Below are positions 59,919-64,000 of a stretch of DNA of 64,000 bases, piece after piece (within the stretch, counting starts at the first letter, position 1; each line of letters starts with the position of its first letter). The notes beneath the pieces are model-generated. The model saw only the letters and a list, made by a program, of their open reading frames with translations, searched no databases and was not told the origin of the DNA. The position numbers and the translations under genes were made by a program. The DNA lies in NCBI GenBank assembly GCA_903840415.1, contig CAIMFY010000096.1, positions 124,001 through 188,000 of the forward strand, written 5' to 3'. Source of the DNA: an uncultured Opitutia bacterium. Lineage in GTDB: Bacteria; Verrucomicrobiota; Verrucomicrobiia; Opitutales; Opitutaceae.

Positions 59919-61304
59919 ATGTCCGCTTCATCCACCCCTCTCACGCGCCGGGATTTCCTCGCGACCGGCGCCAAGCTCGGCGCGTTGCTCGCGACCGCGC
60001 CCTACATCGCGCGCGCCGCCGGCCCCGCCGGCAAATCCGATCAACTCAACGTGGCCCTGATCGGGTGCGGCGAGCAGGGCCGCGTCCTGCTCAATGCGGC
60101 CCTGAAAATCCCGAACATCCGTTTCGTCGCGGTCTGTGACATTTGGACCTACAACCGCACCTACGCCGAACGCCTGCTAAAAAAATTCGGCCACGATCCG
60201 AAACCTTACGAGGATTACCGGGAGGTCCTGTCGAGTCATCCTGAACTCGACGCGGTCATTATCGCTACGCCGGATTTTCGGCACGCCGAGCACACCGTCG
60301 CGGCACTCAAGGCCGGCAAGCACGTCTATTGCGAGAAGCTCATGTCGAACACCGTCGAGGGTGCGCGCTCGATGGTGATCGCCGCCCGCGAGACGAAAAA
60401 ACTGCTCCAACTCGGCCACCAGCGCCGGAGCAACCCGCGCTACCTGCACGCGCGCGACAAGATCGTCCGCGATGCTCGTCTCCTCGGCCGCATCACCAAC
60501 ATCAGCGGCCAGTGGCACCGGGCGGTGACAGACGACTTCGGGTTTCCCGTCGGTCAGGCGATTCCCGAGGCGAAGCTAAATCAATACGGCTTCGCCAACA
60601 TGCATGAGTTCCGGAACTGGCGTTGGTTCAAGAAATACGCCGGCGGCCCGATGTCGGATCTCGGGGCGCACCAGATCGACGTCTATAACTGGATGCTCGG
60701 CGCGAATCCGCGCATGTGCATTGCGAGCGGTGGCGTCGACTACTACAAGACCCACGAGTGGTATGACAACGCGATCGCGGTCTTCGAGTATCCGACGAAG
60801 GAAGGCCTCGTCCGCGCCACATACGAAGTGCTCACCACCACGAGCGCCGGCGGCGGCTACCACGAGTATTTCATGGGCGACGAGGGCGCGATGAAGATTT
60901 CTGAAAATCCGAAATACACGAAAATCTACCGCGAGGCCCGTGCGCCCGAGTGGGACCAGTGGGCGGCGAAGGGGATCGTGGCCAGCCCGCTCTCCGGCGA
61001 AGGCGCGCCGCCGCCGGTGAAGCCGTGGGAAAAAGTCGGGGTGAAAAAACTCGGCGGTCCCTCGAAGGCCACCGTCGATGTGCGTGAAACTGCCGCGCTC
61101 TCCGCATGGGAAATCCCGATCACGCTCGACAAGGCGATCCACCAGCCGCACCTCGAAAATTTCTTCGACGCGATCCGTCTCGGCACGCCGCTCAACTGCC
61201 CCGGCGAGTCCGCGTTTGCCACCGCCGTCACCATTCTGAAAATCAACGAATCCATCGCCGCACAAAAAATGCTTACCTTTGTGCCCGGCGATTTCACCGC
61301 CTGA
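59919..61304 (+). CDS. Gfo/Idh/MocA family oxidoreductase with Tat signal, second copy
   Basis: A 461-residue oxidoreductase with a classical Tat motif at the N-terminus ('LTRRDFLATGAKLGALLATA'). The Rossmann part has 'LNVALIGCGEQGRVLLNA' and 'VAVCDIW'. The usual 'EKP' of the active site reads 'YCEKLMSNTVE': the Lys is kept but Pro is replaced by Leu. Later motifs are 'GPMSDLGAHQIDVYNWML' with the catalytic-site His and 'PHLENFFDAIRLGTPLNCP'. It is not a close copy of the enzyme at 57.8 kb, so the two may act on different sugars or in opposite directions. The exported discoidin-like protein follows 20 bases later. Confidence 0.92.
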   Translation: MSASSTPLTRRDFLATGAKLGALLATAPYIARAAGPAGKSDQLNVALIGCGEQGRVLLNAALKIPNIRFVAVCDIWTYNRTYAERLLKKFGHDPKPYEDYREVLSSHPELDAVIIATPDFRHAEHTVAALKAGKHVYCEKLMSNTVEGARSMVIAARETKKLLQLGHQRRSNPRYLHARDKIVRDARLLGRITNISGQWHRAVTDDFGFPVGQAIPEAKLNQYGFANMHEFRNWRWFKKYAGGPMSDLGAHQIDVYNWMLGANPRMCIASGGVDYYKTHEWYDNAIAVFEYPTKEGLVRATYEVLTTTSAGGGYHEYFMGDEGAMKISENPKYTKIYREARAPEWDQWAAKGIVASPLSGEGAPPPVKPWEKVGVKKLGGPSKATVDVRETAALSAWEIPITLDKAIHQPHLENFFDAIRLGTPLNCPGESAFATAVTILKINESIAAQKMLTFVPGDFTA

Positions 61305-61324
61305 GTCCGACTCATTCTTTCTTT

Positions 61325-61984
61325 ATGAAACGCTCCTTCTGTTCATTGCTCGTCCTCCTCGCCACCGCTGCGCTCGTGCGCGCCGAAGACAAAGTCCCCC
61401 TCAAGCTTGATCTGCCGAAGCCGCTTTTCGCCGGCACGCCACGTCCGATTTCACTCCCCAACCTCGAACCGCCACTCGTCGGCAAACGCCCCGACCTCAT
61501 GGTGCCCGCTGGCACGGTGTTGTTGTCGAGAGGCAAGCCCGTCACGAGCAGCGACTCGCTGCCGGTGATCGGCGAACTCGCGTTCATCACCGACGGTGAC
61601 AAATCCGGCGTCGACGGCACCTACGTGGAACTTGGGCCGATGGTGCAATGGGTGCAGATCGATCTCGGAGCGCCGGCGAAACTTGCGGCGATTGTCGTGT
61701 GGCATTTTCATTCGCAGGCCCGCGTTTACCACGCCGTCATCGTGCAGGTGTCCGACGATCCCACGTTCAAGCAGAACGTCCGCACGCTCTTCAACAACGA
61801 CGACGACAATTCCGCGAAGCTCGGCAAGGGCACCGACTTCGCCTACATCGAAACCAACGCGGGCCGCGTGATTGATGCCAAGGGCGCGACGGCGCGCTAC
61901 GTCCGCCTTTACAGCAACGGCAACACGTCCGACGAGCTGAACCACTACTGCGAAGTCGAAGTCTTTGGCCAGCTGGCGAAGTGA
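61325..61984 (+). CDS. Exported discoidin-like (F5/8 type C) domain protein
   Basis: A 219-residue secreted protein. The signal peptide is at about 1-20 ('FCSLLVLLATAALVRA'). After a Pro-rich linker (25-60), residues 70-217 form a discoidin-like beta-sandwich: 'FITDGDKSGVDGTYVELGP', 'WVQIDLGAPAKLAAIVVWHF', 'TARYVRLYSNGNTSDELNHY' and 'CEVEVFG'. The W-x-Q-x-D-L-G motif is the standard mark of F5/8C domains. Such proteins may bind glycans or the partner enzyme. It ends the DoxX-Gfo/Idh operon and has the same domain type as the C-terminus of the HEAT lipoprotein on the other strand. Confidence 0.85.
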   Translation: MKRSFCSLLVLLATAALVRAEDKVPLKLDLPKPLFAGTPRPISLPNLEPPLVGKRPDLMVPAGTVLLSRGKPVTSSDSLPVIGELAFITDGDKSGVDGTYVELGPMVQWVQIDLGAPAKLAAIVVWHFHSQARVYHAVIVQVSDDPTFKQNVRTLFNNDDDNSAKLGKGTDFAYIETNAGRVIDAKGATARYVRLYSNGNTSDELNHYCEVEVFGQLAK

Positions 61985-62007
61985 TTTTGTTGGTCGCGTC
62001 GGTCGCT

Positions 62008-62051
62008 GACCGCCGTGGTTTGGTTTGCAGCGCGGCACAATCCCGGCGGTC
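62008..62051. repeat. Inverted repeat after the discoidin-like gene
   Basis: GACCGCCG (62008-62015) and CGGCGGTC (62044-62051) are perfect 8-base inverted repeats, 28 bases apart, in the 98-base gap before the glycosyltransferase genes. No T-run follows. It may end the upstream transcript or be chance in GC-rich sequence. Confidence 0.25.
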
Positions 62052-62082
62052 ATAGCAAGGTCGCTGCTACAACCCCGGTCCC

Positions 62083-63522
62083 GTGCGCTCGCATCTCCTC
62101 CGCCACCTTCCGTTCGCAGTCGTCGCGTTGATCGCGCTCGGGCTGCGCACGCACGATTTGGCGCACCGGCCGATGCATGCGGATGAGGCCAACCAGGCCG
62201 TCAAGGTCGGCGAACTGCTGGAGACGGGCCGCTACGCGTTCGACGCGAACGATCATCACGGCCCGACTTTATATTATGCGGCGCTGCCGCTCGCCTGGAT
62301 GCGCGGCCAGCACTCTCTCGCCGCGCTCGATGAAACGACCGTGCGGCTCGTGCCGGCGATCGCCGGCACGATGGGAGTGCTGCTGCTCGCGGCGTTTGCC
62401 GCGCCGCTGGGGCGCTGGCCCGCGGTCGCGGCGGCGGCGTTCATGGCGGTGGCGCCGCCGGCGGTTTACTACAGTCGCTACTTTGTGCAGGAGACATTGC
62501 TCGTGACGTTCCTGCTCGCGGCGCTCGTCTGCGCGCAACGCTGGTGGCGCACCGGCCGGATCGCCTGGGCGATCGGCGCCGGCGTGGGTGGTGGCTTGAT
62601 GCTCGCGACGAAGGAGAGCGCGCCGCTCTTCGCGGTCGCAGCCGTGGTGGCGTTGCTCGCGGTGCGGGCGCATTTGCCGGCAACGCGGCGCGTCGGGCGT
62701 GATATTCTGATCGCCGGCGGAACAACGATCGCGGTGGCGCTGGTTTTCTATTCGTCGTTCGGCACGCACTTCGCTGGGGTGCGCGATACGGTGGCGGCAG
62801 TGGGCCATGGTTGGAATCGGGCGACGGGTGACAGCGGCCACGAAAAGCCGTGGTGGTATTATTTGAGGCTTTTCACGTGGCAGCGCAGCGGCGGACTCGT
62901 CTGGGAGCAGCTCGCGTTTTCCACGCTCGCTTTGATCGGTGGAGTGGCGGTCTTTTTTTCTGAGCGGAAATTGCTCCGGTGGGCGGCAGTTTATCTGGTC
63001 GTTATCGTCGCAGTTCTATCACTCACGCCTTACAAGACGCCCTGGCACGCGATGCAACTGGTGCCCATGTTGTCGTTGCTCGCGGCGGGCGCGATCGCGG
63101 CGATGCCGGTCGGCTGGATGGCCGCAGTGGTCGGTGGGATCGTGCTCGCGGCGCAAGGTTTTCAGACCAACCGCGTCGCGTTCGTTTATCCTGCCGACGA
63201 GCGCAACCCTTACGCCTACGTCCACAGCTCGCCCGATGTGCGGAAATTTCGCGCGCTCGCAGAGACGGCGCTCGCCCGTTCGCCTACGCAACCGGTGCGC
63301 ATCATCAGCGAGGAATACTGGCCGTTGCCGTGGTATCTGCGTGGGTTGCCGCGCGTCGGATATTGGTCTGCGCCGCCTGACGACTGCGACGGCGCGCTCG
63401 TCATCGCGTCGGTAGGGCAGGCTGGGGCGGTGCGCGCGAAATTGCACGGCAACTATCGCGAAGCGTTGCTCGGCCTGCGGCCCGGCTTCGTGTGCAGCGT
63501 CTTCACGCCCGCTTCGCCATGA
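62083..63522 (+). CDS. GT-C type membrane glycosyltransferase (TIGR03663/GT39-like)
   Basis: A 479-residue polytopic protein with about 10-11 hydrophobic helices. The first loop has 'RPMHADEANQAVKVGELL', where Asp-Glu match the catalytic acidic pair of GT-C glycosyltransferases that use polyprenyl-phosphate sugars, and 'FDANDHHGPTLYYAALPLA' fits the TIGR03663 group. The soluble C-terminal part is about 100 residues. The start is GTG at 62083. Its stop overlaps the start of a GT2 gene by four bases; a GT2 that makes the polyprenyl-phosphate sugar donor followed by or paired with a GT-C enzyme is a common arrangement. Target polymer or protein unknown. Confidence 0.85.
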   Translation: MRSHLLRHLPFAVVALIALGLRTHDLAHRPMHADEANQAVKVGELLETGRYAFDANDHHGPTLYYAALPLAWMRGQHSLAALDETTVRLVPAIAGTMGVLLLAAFAAPLGRWPAVAAAAFMAVAPPAVYYSRYFVQETLLVTFLLAALVCAQRWWRTGRIAWAIGAGVGGGLMLATKESAPLFAVAAVVALLAVRAHLPATRRVGRDILIAGGTTIAVALVFYSSFGTHFAGVRDTVAAVGHGWNRATGDSGHEKPWWYYLRLFTWQRSGGLVWEQLAFSTLALIGGVAVFFSERKLLRWAAVYLVVIVAVLSLTPYKTPWHAMQLVPMLSLLAAGAIAAMPVGWMAAVVGGIVLAAQGFQTNRVAFVYPADERNPYAYVHSSPDVRKFRALAETALARSPTQPVRIISEEYWPLPWYLRGLPRVGYWSAPPDDCDGALVIASVGQAGAVRAKLHGNYREALLGLRPGFVCSVFTPASP

Positions 63523-64000
63523 CGCCGCACTACTCGCTCGTCGTGCCGATTTACAACGAGGCCGGCAACATTCTCCCGCTGACCGCTGATGCCGTCGCGG
63601 TGCTGGAGACGCGCTGGCGGCCGTTTGAAATTATTTTTGTCAACGACGGTAGCACTGACGAATCGGCCACTGAAATCGCGACGGCGGTGCAGCGCTGGCC
63701 GCAGTGCACGGAGCTGCGCCTGCCGCGACGTGGTGGGCAAGGACCCGCGCTCTTCGCCGGATTGCGCGCCGCGCGGGGCGAAATTTTGCTCACGATGGAT
63801 GGCGACGGACAGAACGACCCGCGCGATTTTCCGGCGCTGCTCGAACTCGTCGAGTCCGGCCGGCTCGACGTCGCGTGCGGCTGGCGCGTCGATCGGCACG
63901 ATTCCTGGTTGCGCCGCGAGCTGTCGCGTTTCGCGAATGCGATTCGTCAGGGTATTTTCGATGACGGCGTGAACGACTCGGGTTGCCAGTTGAGGGCGAT
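63519..64000 (+). CDS. GT2 family glycosyltransferase (partial, cut by window end)
   Basis: The first 160 codons of a glycosyltransferase family 2 enzyme. 'YSLVVPIYNEAGNI' opens the nucleotide-binding fold, 'FVNDGSTDESA' and 'LTMDGDGQNDP' (DxD-like metal site) follow; 'NDSGCQLRAM' is where the window ends. The pattern fits polyprenyl- or dolichyl-phosphate mannosyltransferase-like enzymes that load a sugar on a lipid carrier. ATG 63519 overlaps the stop of the GT-C gene, so the pair should be made together. Whether C-terminal membrane helices are present cannot be seen. Confidence 0.88.
   Translation, partial: MTPHYSLVVPIYNEAGNILPLTADAVAVLETRWRPFEIIFVNDGSTDESATEIATAVQRWPQCTELRLPRRGGQGPALFAGLRAARGEILLTMDGDGQNDPRDFPALLELVESGRLDVACGWRVDRHDSWLRRELSRFANAIRQGIFDDGVNDSGCQLRA

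Overview
The window is a high-GC bacterial chromosome segment with tightly packed genes and many 4-base ATGA start/stop overlaps. Gene content points to Verrucomicrobiota, most likely family Opitutaceae. The clues are an Ig-domain surface protein with a duplicated C-terminal module, TonB-dependent receptors that share an 'EEFKVST' segment before the plug, a DUF1080 / Gfo-Idh-MocA / TIM-barrel set for 3-keto-glycoside breakdown, a GH29 fucosidase, a HEAT-repeat lipoprotein ending in a discoidin-like domain, and a KorAB 2-oxoacid:ferredoxin oxidoreductase. This placement is inferred from gene content only. I saw no rRNA, tRNA, transposase, prophage or CRISPR array.

Bases 1-4.6 kb hold the end of an SDR oxidoreductase, a Dabb-domain protein, a LuxR-type response regulator, a chemoreceptor with a haem-binding CxxCH sensor, and hflX on the minus strand. 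Bases 4.7-11.7 kb are mostly minus strand: korB and korA with a clear terminator, an exported lactonase-like beta-propeller, thymidine kinase, an MFS carrier, and tag, with a small four-cysteine protein facing tag. A secreted alpha-L-fucosidase follows on the plus strand. Bases 13.6-18.8 kb are a minus-strand iron-sulfur operon (Fur-family regulator, sufC, sufB, sufD, sufT) with a Fur/PerR-like dyad before the regulator and a VanY-type peptidase upstream.

Bases 18.9-27.1 kb hold the Ig-domain protein, trxB, two translationally coupled M19 dipeptidases (one exported, one cytosolic), a tartrate/malate-type decarboxylating dehydrogenase and a DASS dicarboxylate carrier. Bases 27.3-34.0 kb are a cell-surface signalling and uptake locus: FecI-type sigma factor, FecR, and two related TonB-dependent siderophore-type receptors, the second with an STN domain. 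A CPBP-family membrane protease follows.

Bases 35.1-53.8 kb are the most striking part, an 18.7-kb co-directional signalling operon. It starts with an XRE regulator coupled to a complete partner-switching module (receiver-SpoIIE phosphatase, RsbW-like kinase, STAS antagonist). It continues directly into a full chemosensory set: CheA with two CheW-like domains and a receiver, three chemoreceptors (one ending in haemerythrin, one carrying a haem motif plus a CZB zinc domain), CheW, CheB and CheR. It ends with a 1443-residue hybrid kinase with two receivers and an Hpt, and a single-domain receiver. No flagellar or pilus gene is nearby, so the output may be sigma-factor control or second-messenger control rather than motility. 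Sensor domains suggest oxygen, redox or zinc as inputs.

Bases 53.9-62.0 kb hold the sugar cluster: TIM-barrel isomerase, DUF1080 protein, HEAT lipoprotein and a Tat-exported Gfo/Idh oxidoreductase on the minus strand; then, divergently, a DoxX-like membrane protein, a second Tat-exported Gfo/Idh oxidoreductase and a discoidin-like exported protein. The window ends in a GT-C glycosyltransferase of the TIGR03663 type coupled to a GT2 glycosyltransferase cut by the window edge.
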